Part shown: piece by piece, positions 33,051 to 41,651 of the stretch
How positions within the stretch are numbered: the stretch's first letter is position 1
Layout: each line of letters opens with the position of its first letter
From: Anaerolineales bacterium
Lineage (GTDB): Bacteria; Chloroflexota; Anaerolineae; Anaerolineales; Villigracilaceae
NCBI GenBank assembly: GCA_030834895.1
Contig: JAUQXA010000062.1
Location: forward strand, 124,001 to 188,000
Direction of reading: 5' to 3'
DNA: 64,000 bases
Program-made: the position numbers and the translations under genes
The notes under the pieces: model-generated
The model's input: the letters and a program-made list of their open reading frames with translations, nothing else
Databases searched by the model: none
Told to the model about the DNA's origin: nothing

Positions 33051-34445
33051 TTATTCATTCGGTCGAAACACCTTCGTCGCGGCATTCTCGAACTTCGCCA
33101 ACGCGCTGCGGAAGATCAATTCCACATTGCCTACGGGACCATTGCGATGTTTGGCGATGATGATCTCGGCCACATTCTGTTTCTCGGTGTCCTTCTCATA
33201 TTGATCGGGACGATAGATGAACATGACGATATCGGCATCCTGTTCCAGCGAACCAGATTCACGTAAATCCGAAAGCACGGGACGTTTATCGGTGCGCTGT
33301 TCAACCGCACGGGATAACTGCGCGGCGGTCAATACGGGTACGTTCAACTCACGCGCCAGCACCTTCAAGTTGCGCGAGATGTACGAGACTTCCTGCACGC
33401 GGTTGTCGTTGCGTGTGTCGCCACCCATGAGCTGCAAGTAATCAATAATGATCAGGTCGATACCAAACTCCATGTGCAGGCGGCGGCATTTTGTCCGCAG
33501 TTGAAGCGGAGTGATGGCGGGCGTATCGTCAAGATAAATGTGTGTATCCGAAAAAACTTCGATGGCATGGGTAAATAATGGCCATTCGTTTTCCTGCAAT
33601 TTGCCGTTTCGCAGGCGCTGGGAGTCGATGCCTGTTTCCTGTGCGATCAAACGCTGGACAACCTGCTCATTGGACATTTCCAATGAGAAGATGGCAACAT
33701 GCTTTTTATGGGTAAGAGCGGCATTCTTTGCAATGGAAAGCAAAAAGCCCGTTTTACCCTGGCCGGGGCGACCTGCGATAATGAGTAAATCTGAAGGCTG
33801 TAAACCGGTAAGCATTCTATCGAGGTCGATGAAACCCGTTGGGACACCGTGAATATCATCGGGATGTTTGGCGAGCTCGTCGATGCGGTCGTAGTAATCG
33901 CTCAGAACATCGGAGATCGGCTGGAGATCATGTTTGAGCCGCCGCTCGCTGACGTTAAAGACCGCCTTCTCCGCCTCGTTCATCACATCATCTACTGCGG
34001 ATGACTCGTTGTATGCAATGGACGCGATCTTGTTGGCGGCATTGATCATCTTGCGGCGGATGGAATGTCCTTCGACGATGCGGCCGTAGGATTCCGCGTT
34101 GAGAGACGATGGAACCTGGTTGATGAGCGAGGTCAGGTATGCCGAGCCGCCGACATCCGCCAGTTGGTTGACCTTCTCCAATTCCTCGGATAGGGTCAGC
34201 AGGTCAACGGGGATGCGCTGTTCGTGCAGGCGCGTAAATGCCTCCCAAATCCATTTGTTGCGGTGGATGTAGAAATCATCCGCCGCGAGGAATTGGGCCA
34301 CGTCGTAATAGACTTCGGGATTAATCAGCACCGCCCCGACAACTGCTTCTTCAGCTTCCCGACTATGTGGAACAGTCGGGGACGTTGAACTGGGGGCGGC
34401 GGATTCATTCCCGTAGGGAGGTGTTTCGGGGAAGGGATCGGTCAT
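33051..34445 (-). CDS. dnaB: Replicative DNA helicase DnaB
   Basis: The 464-residue protein has an N-terminal DnaG-interaction domain (SREAEEAVVGAVLINPE). The RecA-type ATPase domain has Walker A AGRPGQGKTGF, Walker B LIIIDYLQLM, the H3 region LSRAVEQR and the arginine finger in LRESGSLEQDAD. All hexameric helicase motifs are present and no intein is inserted. The preceding DUF151 gene ends 15 bp upstream, so both may be in one transcript. Confidence 0.96.
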   Translation of the reverse strand: MTDPFPETPPYGNESAAPSSTSPTVPHSREAEEAVVGAVLINPEVYYDVAQFLAADDFYIHRNKWIWEAFTRLHEQRIPVDLLTLSEELEKVNQLADVGGSAYLTSLINQVPSSLNAESYGRIVEGHSIRRKMINAANKIASIAYNESSAVDDVMNEAEKAVFNVSERRLKHDLQPISDVLSDYYDRIDELAKHPDDIHGVPTGFIDLDRMLTGLQPSDLLIIAGRPGQGKTGFLLSIAKNAALTHKKHVAIFSLEMSNEQVVQRLIAQETGIDSQRLRNGKLQENEWPLFTHAIEVFSDTHIYLDDTPAITPLQLRTKCRRLHMEFGIDLIIIDYLQLMGGDTRNDNRVQEVSYISRNLKVLARELNVPVLTAAQLSRAVEQRTDKRPVLSDLRESGSLEQDADIVMFIYRPDQYEKDTEKQNVAEIIIAKHRNGPVGNVELIFRSALAKFENAATKVFRPNE

Positions 34446-34460
34446 TGATTTGTATCAGCT

Positions 34461-35018
34461 TCAGGATGCGGGTTTGTCGTTATCGGGTTTGTCGATGTCC
34501 AGTTTGTCGATGAAATCTTTGAAGACGGAAAGCCTGTCATTGGCTTCATCAGTGAGGGGTGGGGGTGCTTCCTTTTGCGGCGGGGTTGCTGGCTCGGCAG
34601 GCATATCCTGTTCGGGTGACATACCAGCAGCATCCATCACGTCCACATGGACAAGGATCGGCACGTGGGCACGCACAGCGATGGCAATGGCATCCGACGG
34701 ACGCGAGTCGATTCGCATTTCGCCCATCTCGGTCTCTGCGATGATGTTGCCGTAGAAGATGTCATTCTCCAGTTTGACAATCTCGATCCGGGTGATGCGC
34801 GCGTTGAAAGCGGTAAAGATATTCTTGAGCAGGTCGTGGGTGAGTGGGCGCGCAACTTCCACTTCCTGCAAGGCAATGGTGATGGCTTCCGCTTCGTAGG
34901 GACCCACCCAGATGGTCAGGTAACGCGGGGCGTTGACTTGCTTGAGCACAAGGACCCGTTGCGGCGCCATCAAGTGCACGCGGATGCTGTCGATAACAAC
35001 TTCAACCATATTTGACAT
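34461..35018 (-). CDS. DUF151 bifunctional-nuclease-like protein
   Basis: The 185 residues start with the BFN/DUF151 domain (VVIDSIRVHL, LTIWVGPYEAEAI, IEIVKLENDIFYGNI, IDSRPSDAIAIAVR) up to about residue 125. An acidic, Pro-rich tail ends near DIDKPDNDKPAS. Members have been reported as nucleases in plants and bacteria, but the bacterial role is poorly known. It is upstream of dnaB in the same direction. Confidence 0.9.
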   Translation of the reverse strand: MSNMVEVVIDSIRVHLMAPQRVLVLKQVNAPRYLTIWVGPYEAEAITIALQEVEVARPLTHDLLKNIFTAFNARITRIEIVKLENDIFYGNIIAETEMGEMRIDSRPSDAIAIAVRAHVPILVHVDVMDAAGMSPEQDMPAEPATPPQKEAPPPLTDEANDRLSVFKDFIDKLDIDKPDNDKPAS

Positions 35019-35145
35019 AATGGAACTCCGATAGTTCTATTTTACCGCTGTTGAGTGAATTATAAGTGAAAATCACGTGGTTCGATGGTACTCCACGATA
35101 TGCAGACACAGGGAGAACCGAATTTCATACGGATGTAAATTTCAT

Positions 35146-35174
35146 TTGCCAGAATGATGAAACGCGGCTATAAT
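35146..35174 (+). promoter_or_regulatory. Promoter of tRNA-Pro
   Basis: TTGCCA and TATAAT are 17 bp apart, and the tRNA starts 15 bases after the -10 box. Confidence 0.8.
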
Positions 35175-35189
35175 ACGGGTCGCTCAATT

Positions 35190-35300
<111 letters not shown>

Positions 35301-35336
35301 ACTTGTTATCCACGAAGGACACGAAGAAGCACAAAG

Positions 35337-35480
35337 TATGGCTTTCTCATTATCGCTTGACAAAACGAAAAGTGTCACCCTGAGCGACAGCGAAGGGTCT
35401 CTACGATGGCAAAGAGACTCTTCAGTCGCGGCGAACGCGCTCCCTCAGAGCGACACAAATTAGACTTTGAGAAAGCCGTA
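35337..35480. mobile_element. MITE-like element, 144 bp, with 7-bp target duplication
   Basis: The ends TATGGCTTTCTCA (35337-35349) and TGAGAAAGCCGTA (35468-35480) are inverted repeats with 12 of 13 matches. Identical CACAAAG sequences flank it at 35330-35336 and 35481-35487, as expected for a target-site duplication. The inside is an imperfect palindrome that includes a CCTGAGCG...CGAAGGG unit related to the 22-bp repeats elsewhere in the window. It has no coding capacity. A transposase elsewhere would have to move it. Confidence 0.7.
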
Positions 35481-35565
35481 CACAAAGGAAAAACGATTGC
35501 ACAAAATCCTTTTGGGGTGTTTAATTGATGAAAATTATTCACCAGATCATCACAAGGAGACAAAG

Positions 35566-35871
35566 ATGAATATCGTTCATGTCCATGTGCATGTCAAGCC
35601 TGAGTTTGTCGAGGCGTTCAAGCAGGCAACCATCCAGAATGCGTCCAATAGCGTGAAGGAGCCAGGCATTGCGCGTTTCGATGTCATTCAGCAGGCGGAC
35701 GACCCGACACGGTTTATTTTAGTCGAGGTGTATAAGTCGGCGGAGGCTGTCGCTGCCCACAAGGAAACTGCACATTACGCAAAGTGGCGCGACACAGCGA
35801 CCGGGATGATGGCTGAGCCGAGACAGAGAGTCGAGTACGCAAATATTTTCCCTGAAGATGCGGGGTGGTAG
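35566..35871 (+). CDS. Antibiotic-biosynthesis-monooxygenase (ABM) domain protein
   Basis: The ATG at 35566 follows AAGGAG (35554-35559). The 101-residue product begins MNIVHVHVHVKPEFVEAFK and has RFDVIQQADDPTRFILVEVYKSAEAVAAHKETAHY, the core of the ABM/LsrG-like ferredoxin fold. Such small proteins act as quinol or autoinducer-type monooxygenases, or as degradation enzymes. It is followed by an alcohol dehydrogenase 59 bp downstream. The substrate is unknown. Confidence 0.88.
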   Translation: MNIVHVHVHVKPEFVEAFKQATIQNASNSVKEPGIARFDVIQQADDPTRFILVEVYKSAEAVAAHKETAHYAKWRDTATGMMAEPRQRVEYANIFPEDAGW

Positions 35872-35930
35872 CGAACTCTCATCGTTGATGTCCAAAGTCA
35901 GGAGACTTTGGAGTCCAGAGGTGAAAATTT

Positions 35931-37082
35931 ATGTCCTCTTTTGAATTTGCCACCGCAAACAAAATCATCTTCGGGGCGGGAAAGGTCAAGGGGTTGGCTG
36001 ACCAACTGGCGGGACGGACGAAGCGTCTGCTATTGGTGAGGGGAAGGTCGTCGTGTTCGATGCCGCTTGTAAGTGAGATTCTCTCCGGGCTGGACATTTC
36101 CCACATCGAATTCGAAGTCCACGGGGAACCGACGGTGGATGTGGTATGCGAGGGAACAAAGCTCGCTGCAGGCTGTGACACGGTCATCGGCTTGGGCGGC
36201 GGGAGCGTGCTGGACACGGGCAAGGCGGTCTCGGCGCTGGCAACCAACCCCGGCGATGTGTTGGATTATCTCGAAGTCGTTGGCAAGGGACAGACGCTGG
36301 CAGTTACACCGCTGCCATATATCGCCATCCCGACCACGGCGGGAACCGGGACAGAGGTGACTCGCAACGCAGTGATCGAGTCGCCTGAGCATGGGGTGAA
36401 GGTGAGTCTGCGAAGTCCCATGATGCTGCCAAGCGTTGCGCTGGTCGACCCCGAATTGACCTATGACCTGCCACCCGCGACGACAGCCAGTTCGGGTTTG
36501 GACGCGTTGACACAGTTGATCGAGCCATTTGTTTCGGTGAAAGCCAACCCGATAACAGATGCCATTTGCCGCGAAGGGATTCGGATTGCGGCGCGGTCTT
36601 TGCGGCAAGTCTATCAAAACGGCACGGACACTTTGGCGCGGGAGGGGATGTCGCTGGCGAGTTTGTTCGGCGGACTGGCGATGGCAAATGCCGCACTTGG
36701 CACAGTCCATGGTTTTGCTGGTCCGTTGGGTGGAATGCTTCACGCGCCGCACGGGGCAATCTGCGCCCGGTTGCTTCCGCTGGTGATGGAGGCAAATCTC
36801 AGGGTGTTGAAGTCGCGTCAGGCAGGGCATCCTTCAATCGAACGTTATGACGAGATCGCACAAATCCTGACGGGGAATCGAAATGCCGTCGCGCAGGATG
36901 GTTTGAATTGGGTGGCCGAACTGGTTCAAGAATTGAACATTCCCCCGCTTTCGACGCACGGCTTGACCACATCGCGAATCCCGGAGGCGGTAGAGAAGAC
37001 GATGAAGGCAAGCAGTACAAAAGGGAACCCAATTGTTTTAAATGAAGCAGAGTTGGGGAAAATTTTGGAGGAGGCATTGTGA
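35931..37082 (+). CDS. Iron-containing alcohol dehydrogenase
   Basis: The 383 residues have the Fe-ADH fold: NAD-binding GLGGGSVLDTGKA, then PTTAGTGTEVTRNAVI, and metal ligands in DALTQLIEP and HGFAGPLGGMLHAPHGAICA. Maleylacetate reductases share part of the pattern, but the full HGxAGPLGxxxxxPHG signature favours alcohol dehydrogenase. A terminator follows at 37092. The ABM-domain gene upstream may be in the same transcript. Confidence 0.92.
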   Translation: MSSFEFATANKIIFGAGKVKGLADQLAGRTKRLLLVRGRSSCSMPLVSEILSGLDISHIEFEVHGEPTVDVVCEGTKLAAGCDTVIGLGGGSVLDTGKAVSALATNPGDVLDYLEVVGKGQTLAVTPLPYIAIPTTAGTGTEVTRNAVIESPEHGVKVSLRSPMMLPSVALVDPELTYDLPPATTASSGLDALTQLIEPFVSVKANPITDAICREGIRIAARSLRQVYQNGTDTLAREGMSLASLFGGLAMANAALGTVHGFAGPLGGMLHAPHGAICARLLPLVMEANLRVLKSRQAGHPSIERYDEIAQILTGNRNAVAQDGLNWVAELVQELNIPPLSTHGLTTSRIPEAVEKTMKASSTKGNPIVLNEAELGKILEEAL

Positions 37083-37091
37083 TAGTTGATG

Positions 37092-37123
37092 ACCCCGTCT
37101 CATCGAGGCGGGGTTTTGATTTT
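37092..37123 (+). terminator. Terminator after the alcohol dehydrogenase gene
   Basis: The 10-bp stem ACCCCGTCTC/GAGGCGGGGT with a 3-base loop is followed by TTTTGATTTT. Confidence 0.9.
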
Positions 37124-37208
37124 ACGATTCATCCCGCGTAAAACTTGTCATTTCCCGAATCAAGATGTAATATGGAGAAAATATTCCCGAAAAGAAAGAG
37201 CCATACGC

Positions 37209-37973
37209 ATGGATGTCAATTATTGGAATGGGTTTGCGGATGAATACGATGAGCATGTGATCGACGCCTTCACCTACGGGCGCTCGAAGATGATCGGCCA
37301 ACAGGTGAAGCGGTTTGCCTCGCTTGAAAAGGATGTGGCTGATTTTGGCTGCGGACCCGGCAAGATGCTGCCCTATCTTTCTGAAAAGTTCCGCAAAGTG
37401 TATGGCTATGATTTTTCGGACAAGCTGCTTGAGTCTGCGCGAAAACGCTGTGTGGATTTGAAAAATGTTTACATCGAGCAGGCGGATTTGTCCCAGCCTG
37501 TGGATCACCTGCCGTTGGTGGACGTGATTGTCTCGCTCAATGCGGTGCTGATGCCCGACCCCGACTTGCGGATGAACTTCCTGCGAGGCATGGCTTCGCG
37601 CCTGAAACCCGGCGGATATTTGATTCTAAACGTGCCGTCGGTGGAGTCTCTGCTTTTTAGTTACTTCCGTGAAACGGAGTGGTATCGCAGGGAAGGTTGG
37701 TCGCCGCGCAAAGCGGAAGCCGAAGTGGACGCCAGCTACATCATCCGCCCGGACCGTACCGCGCAAGGAGTTTTCATCCGTGGTACCGAGCCGACCAAAC
37801 ATTACCTGCGCGAAGAATTGATCGTGCTGGCACGCGATGAGATGAGTCTTGAGCCGCTCGACGTGGTGAAAATGGAATACGACTGGAAGACCGAAATGGA
37901 AGATGATACGGTCCCTGAATGGATGGGCGAGCCGTATCCGTGGGATTGGATTTTGGTGGCAAGAAAAAATTAA
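37209..37973 (+). CDS. Class I SAM-dependent methyltransferase
   Basis: The ATG at 37209 starts MDVNYWNGFADEYDEHV and is preferred; an in-frame extension upstream crosses a terminator. The 254 residues have motif I VADFGCGPGKML, an acidic residue after strand 2 (VYGYDFSD), and motifs around VDVIVSLNAVL and LKPGGYLILNVP. The C-terminal part is specific and unknown. It stands alone between terminators. Confidence 0.87.
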   Translation: MDVNYWNGFADEYDEHVIDAFTYGRSKMIGQQVKRFASLEKDVADFGCGPGKMLPYLSEKFRKVYGYDFSDKLLESARKRCVDLKNVYIEQADLSQPVDHLPLVDVIVSLNAVLMPDPDLRMNFLRGMASRLKPGGYLILNVPSVESLLFSYFRETEWYRREGWSPRKAEAEVDASYIIRPDRTAQGVFIRGTEPTKHYLREELIVLARDEMSLEPLDVVKMEYDWKTEMEDDTVPEWMGEPYPWDWILVARKN

Positions 37974-37984
37974 GGCGCAAAAAC

Positions 37985-38013
37985 AAAACCCGCCTCATCC
38001 CGAGACGGGTTTT
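37985..38013. terminator. Bidirectional terminator
   Basis: The stem AAAACCCGCCTC/GAGACGGGTTTT with one mismatch is flanked by A and T tracts. It lies between the methyltransferase (+) and the P-type ATPase (-). Confidence 0.88.
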
Positions 38014-38041
38014 CTGGTCACTGATTACTGATAACTGCTTT

Positions 38042-40738
38042 TCACTTCTTGAACCTCTTCTCCACTTCCATCACGATAAAAACCAGCACCCCAGCGCCCG
38101 CCGCGATGGACAGGTCACAGCCACTGAGGGGGACAACCTCAAAGAAGCCCGCCAGCGGAGGGATGTACATGACCGCCATTTGTAGAGCGACCACCAGCAG
38201 CGCCATACCCGCCAGCAGAGGATTGCTCAGCACGCCCAGTTTGAACAGTGAGTCTTTGGACGAGCGTGAAGCCAGCGCCTGAAAAACCTGCATGAACGCC
38301 AGAGAGGTGAAGATCATCGTCTGCCATTCGGGACGTTCTGCGTAGAAATACCAGGCACCCAGTCCGAGGGCGAGGGCGCCGATCAGCGCGCCGACCCAAA
38401 TGGTTTGCACGCCCGCGCCGCGCGAGAAGACGCCTTCCTTCGGCGAGAACGGGGGGCGCTTCATGGTGTCCGCTTCGGGGTTTTCCACGCCCATGCCAAG
38501 TCCAAGCAGACCATCCGTCAGCAAGTTGAGCCAGAGCAGTTGCAAAGGCAGCAGCGGAAGCGGCTTGCCCAAAAACGGCGCGAGCAGCATGACCAGCACC
38601 TTGCCGATATTCCCCGCCACACTGAAGCGCACGAACTTGCGGATGTTGTCGTAGATCGTGCGACCTTCGCGCACCGACGCCACAATGGTCGCAAAGTTAT
38701 CGTCGAGCAAAACCAGGTCGGAGGCTTCCTTGGAAACGTCCGTGCCGGTGATGCCCATCGCCACGCCGATGTCCGCCTTGCGGAGAGCGGGCGCATCGTT
38801 TACGCCGTCACCCGTCATCGAGACGATGTGACCCTTTTCCTGCAACGCCTGCACGATCTTCAATTTATGTTCGGGCGCGACGCGGGCAAACACGTTGACT
38901 TCTTCCACAACATTTTTCAATTCATCGAAACTTAGGTTTTCCAGTTCGACGCCAGTCAATGCGCGTCCGTTGTCAGTGATTCCCAACTGGCGCGCAATCT
39001 CAATCGCGGTCAGCGGGTGGTCGCCTGTGATCATCACGGGTCGGATACCCGCGGCGCGGCAGGTGGCAACGGCATCCTTTACTTCGTTGCGCGGTGGGTC
39101 GATCATGCCGAACAAGCCGACGAGAGTCAGCTGCTGTTCGAGGTCGGTTTGAAGCACGTCGGGGATGGAATCCATCAGGCGGAATCCAACTCCGAGGACG
39201 CGCATCCCCTTTTTGGCGAGACGTTCGTTTGCCGCTTCGATCCTCGACCTCCAGCCTGAGTCGAGCGGAAGTGACTTTCCTTCCACCCAAACATGGGTGG
39301 CGATGTCGAACAGTCCGTCCACGCCGCCCTTGGTGAAGGCAATATAGCGGCGCGAACCAATCTTCAGTCCCGAAAGGATGGTAGGGTCGTAGCGTTCCAA
39401 ACTATGGACGGTGGTCATACGCTTGCGTTCCGAGTCGAAGGGCAGTTCGGCGGCGCGTGGGAAGGACGCATCGAGGGCGGATTTCCAGTAACCCATCTTT
39501 GCCGCCGAGACAACCAACGCGCCTTCGGTGGGGTCGCCCAGAGTGTGGAAGCGGTCGTCGCCTGTATCGATCAACTTTGAATCGTTGCATAATGCGCCGC
39601 CAATCGCCGCCAGCGAAAGCGAGGATTCGACGGGGTCACCCATGCCTCGCGTGGCTTGAAGCGAACCATTGCGTCCAACTTCTTCGGTCAAATCCAACGC
39701 ATGATCCGCCACATCCAGCACGACCACGGTCATGCGGTTTTCTGTGAGCGTGCCAGTCTTGTCGGAGCAGATGACGGTGACCGAGCCGAGCGTCTCCACG
39801 GCGGGCAGTTTGCGGATGAGGGCGTTGCGCTGTAACAAGCGTTGTGCGCCGAGCGCGAGTGTGATGGTAACAACGGCAGGCAAACCCTCTGGCACGATGG
39901 CGACGGCGACACTGACAGCGGTGAGCAGCATGTGACGGAGTTCGTCGCCGCGCATCAACCCGAGGATGAAGATCAGGATGGCAATGCCAACGCCGACGAT
40001 GGCGAGATTTTTACCAAGCGCATCCAGTCGACGCTGCAGCGGAGTGTTTTCCTGTTTGACTCCTTGAATCAGTTCAGCGATTTTGCCGAGTTCTGTCTGC
40101 ATCCCCGTGGCAACGACAAGCGCAAGTCCACGCCCCTGCGTGACGATGGTACCCATGTAACCCATGTTGCGGCGGTCACCGATGGGAAGCTCGTTATTGG
40201 AGAGCGCGGCTGTGTGTTTTTCAATCGGCTCGGACTCGCCCGTGAGCGCGGCTTCCTGAATCCGCAGGTTGACAGCTTCGAGCAGGCGCAGGTCGGCGGG
40301 GATGACGTTGCCCGTTTCGAGTTGAATGACGTCGCCGGGGACGAGGCCGTGCGCGGGAAGTTCCTGCAATTGGCCTTCGCGCAGGACGCGCACGTTCGGC
40401 ACCGACATCTTCTTGAGCGCGGCGATTGCCTGCTCGGCGCGGTACTCCTGTGTAAATCCAAGCAAGGCATAGAGGGCGACAATGGCGAGGATGGCGATGG
40501 TGTTCTTGGTGTCGCCGAGCAAGCCCGATACCACAGCCGCCGCGATCAGAATCAAAACCATCGTGGCGGTGAGTTGTTCCCACAAAATTTGCAGGGGAGT
40601 CCGCCCGCCGCGTTCGACGAGTTCGTTTGCGCCGTACTGTTCGAGACGGGCGGCGGCTTCGGCTTTGCTCAGCCCGCTTCCGCCGTCCGAGTTGAGGTTC
40701 AAGATACATTCCTGTATTTCGATGAGATGCCAGTTCAT
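38042..40738 (-). CDS. P-type cation ATPase (Ca2+/Mn2+ type, type IIA-like)
   Basis: The 898 residues have the full P-type plan: N-terminal cation ATPase domain, TGES actuator motif (AALTGESEPIEKH), VPEGLPAVVT in the fourth membrane helix, phospho-acceptor D326 in CSDKTGTLTEN, KGGVD in the nucleotide domain, and the hinge TGDGVNDAPAL. It is of the Ca2+-ATPase/PMR1 branch. The manganese riboswitch upstream of dedA, with which it overlaps by 4 bp, argues that Mn2+ export is its main job; some members of this branch carry both ions. Ion choice cannot be settled by sequence alone. Confidence 0.93.
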   Translation of the reverse strand: MNWHLIEIQECILNLNSDGGSGLSKAEAAARLEQYGANELVERGGRTPLQILWEQLTATMVLILIAAAVVSGLLGDTKNTIAILAIVALYALLGFTQEYRAEQAIAALKKMSVPNVRVLREGQLQELPAHGLVPGDVIQLETGNVIPADLRLLEAVNLRIQEAALTGESEPIEKHTAALSNNELPIGDRRNMGYMGTIVTQGRGLALVVATGMQTELGKIAELIQGVKQENTPLQRRLDALGKNLAIVGVGIAILIFILGLMRGDELRHMLLTAVSVAVAIVPEGLPAVVTITLALGAQRLLQRNALIRKLPAVETLGSVTVICSDKTGTLTENRMTVVVLDVADHALDLTEEVGRNGSLQATRGMGDPVESSLSLAAIGGALCNDSKLIDTGDDRFHTLGDPTEGALVVSAAKMGYWKSALDASFPRAAELPFDSERKRMTTVHSLERYDPTILSGLKIGSRRYIAFTKGGVDGLFDIATHVWVEGKSLPLDSGWRSRIEAANERLAKKGMRVLGVGFRLMDSIPDVLQTDLEQQLTLVGLFGMIDPPRNEVKDAVATCRAAGIRPVMITGDHPLTAIEIARQLGITDNGRALTGVELENLSFDELKNVVEEVNVFARVAPEHKLKIVQALQEKGHIVSMTGDGVNDAPALRKADIGVAMGITGTDVSKEASDLVLLDDNFATIVASVREGRTIYDNIRKFVRFSVAGNIGKVLVMLLAPFLGKPLPLLPLQLLWLNLLTDGLLGLGMGVENPEADTMKRPPFSPKEGVFSRGAGVQTIWVGALIGALALGLGAWYFYAERPEWQTMIFTSLAFMQVFQALASRSSKDSLFKLGVLSNPLLAGMALLVVALQMAVMYIPPLAGFFEVVPLSGCDLSIAAGAGVLVFIVMEVEKRFKK

Positions 40739-41409
40739 AGTTCGTTATTATCCATTTTTTTTGTTTTTATCCAAGCCAGCGCGTGAATGCGCCCGCGAAA
40801 TTGCCAGGCAAAGTACAAACCTGCCGCAAGCAACGCCAATGACATGACGAGGGGAATGTGTTTTTTGATGTAGTCGCTGATGAGCATCCACTCGTGCCCG
40901 AGCAGGTATCCCGCGCCGATGAAAAGTGTACACCAAATATACGCTCCGAGAAAGGTGGCAAAAAAGAACTTGGGGAAGGGAATTCCTGCCAGCCCGGCGG
41001 GAATGCTGACCAACATGCGAATGCCAGGGAGGACTCTTCCCGCAAAAACCAGCCAGGCACCCCACTTCTGCATCTGTTCCTCGGACCTTGAGAGAAGCGA
41101 AAGGTCGATGCGGAAGAATTTTGCAAAGCGGTCTATCACGGGGCGACCGCCATTCCGCGCCACCCAGTAAACGATGGAAGCGCCAACCGCGCTACCGAAT
41201 CCCGCGTAGATTCCACCCACGAAGATGAAGCCAGGGGAGATGCCATGCCGTTCGATCAACATCCAGCCCGCGAAGGCAAGGATAAGTTCATTGGGCGTGA
41301 CGCCCGTGGCGTTTTCCAGCACCATCAAGCCGAACACGCCCACCCAACCAAACTGGTCGAAAATGGTTTGCAGAGCAGACAGGATTGTCGCTTCGATTTG
41401 GTCGAGCAT
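40735..41409 (-). CDS. DedA-family membrane protein
   Basis: The ATG at 41409 is preceded by GAGGA and gives 224 residues. It has the DedA/VTT pattern: re-entrant loop ENATGVTPNELILAFAGWML, FGSAVGASIVYWVARNGG, and GRVLPGIRMLVSIPAGLAGIPFPKFF with the conserved Arg residues. Members include undecaprenyl-phosphate flippases and proteins that affect membrane potential. It is the first gene behind the manganese riboswitch and overlaps the ATPase by 4 bp, so it may support Mn2+ homeostasis. Confidence 0.93.
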   Translation of the reverse strand: MLDQIEATILSALQTIFDQFGWVGVFGLMVLENATGVTPNELILAFAGWMLIERHGISPGFIFVGGIYAGFGSAVGASIVYWVARNGGRPVIDRFAKFFRIDLSLLSRSEEQMQKWGAWLVFAGRVLPGIRMLVSIPAGLAGIPFPKFFFATFLGAYIWCTLFIGAGYLLGHEWMLISDYIKKHIPLVMSLALLAAGLYFAWQFRGRIHALAWIKTKKMDNNEL

Positions 41410-41431
41410 GGTTTCCTCATCTATAAATAAA

Positions 41432-41464
41432 AAGACCATCCTCAAAAGATTTGACGATGGTCTT
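41432..41464 (-). terminator. Expression-platform terminator of the manganese riboswitch
   Basis: On the minus strand AAGACCATC pairs with GATGGTCTT and runs into TTTTTATTTAT. Its 5' arm includes the 3' strand of riboswitch stem P1 (CCATCG), so both cannot form together. Confidence 0.85.
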
Positions 41465-41546
41465 GCCTTTTACAGAACAGCCGGTGGCGCCTTGCGCCAC
41501 GTATTGACGGCGGTTCCACCGAACTTCGGGTGGCTACTCCCCATCG
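41455..41546 (-). promoter_or_regulatory. yybP-ykoY manganese riboswitch
   Basis: The minus strand has the conserved parts in order: GGGGAGTAGCC, a hairpin, GCCGTCAATACGTGG, a GC-rich hairpin, CCACCGGCTG and finally GCAAGACC. Outer stem P1 is CGATGG (41541-41546) with CCATCG (41455-41460). In this family Mn2+ binding stabilises the aptamer. Here that would hold back the 5' arm of the terminator and turn on dedA and the P-type ATPase. Confidence 0.93.
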
Positions 41547-41651
41547 GGGAATATGGTGAGTATAACGGGGACGGAAATTTTTGTGGGTTAGAATTCTCTC
41601 ATTTATATCATCATTGCAAACCGCGGTTTTGGCGGCGAAGCAATAACGGCA

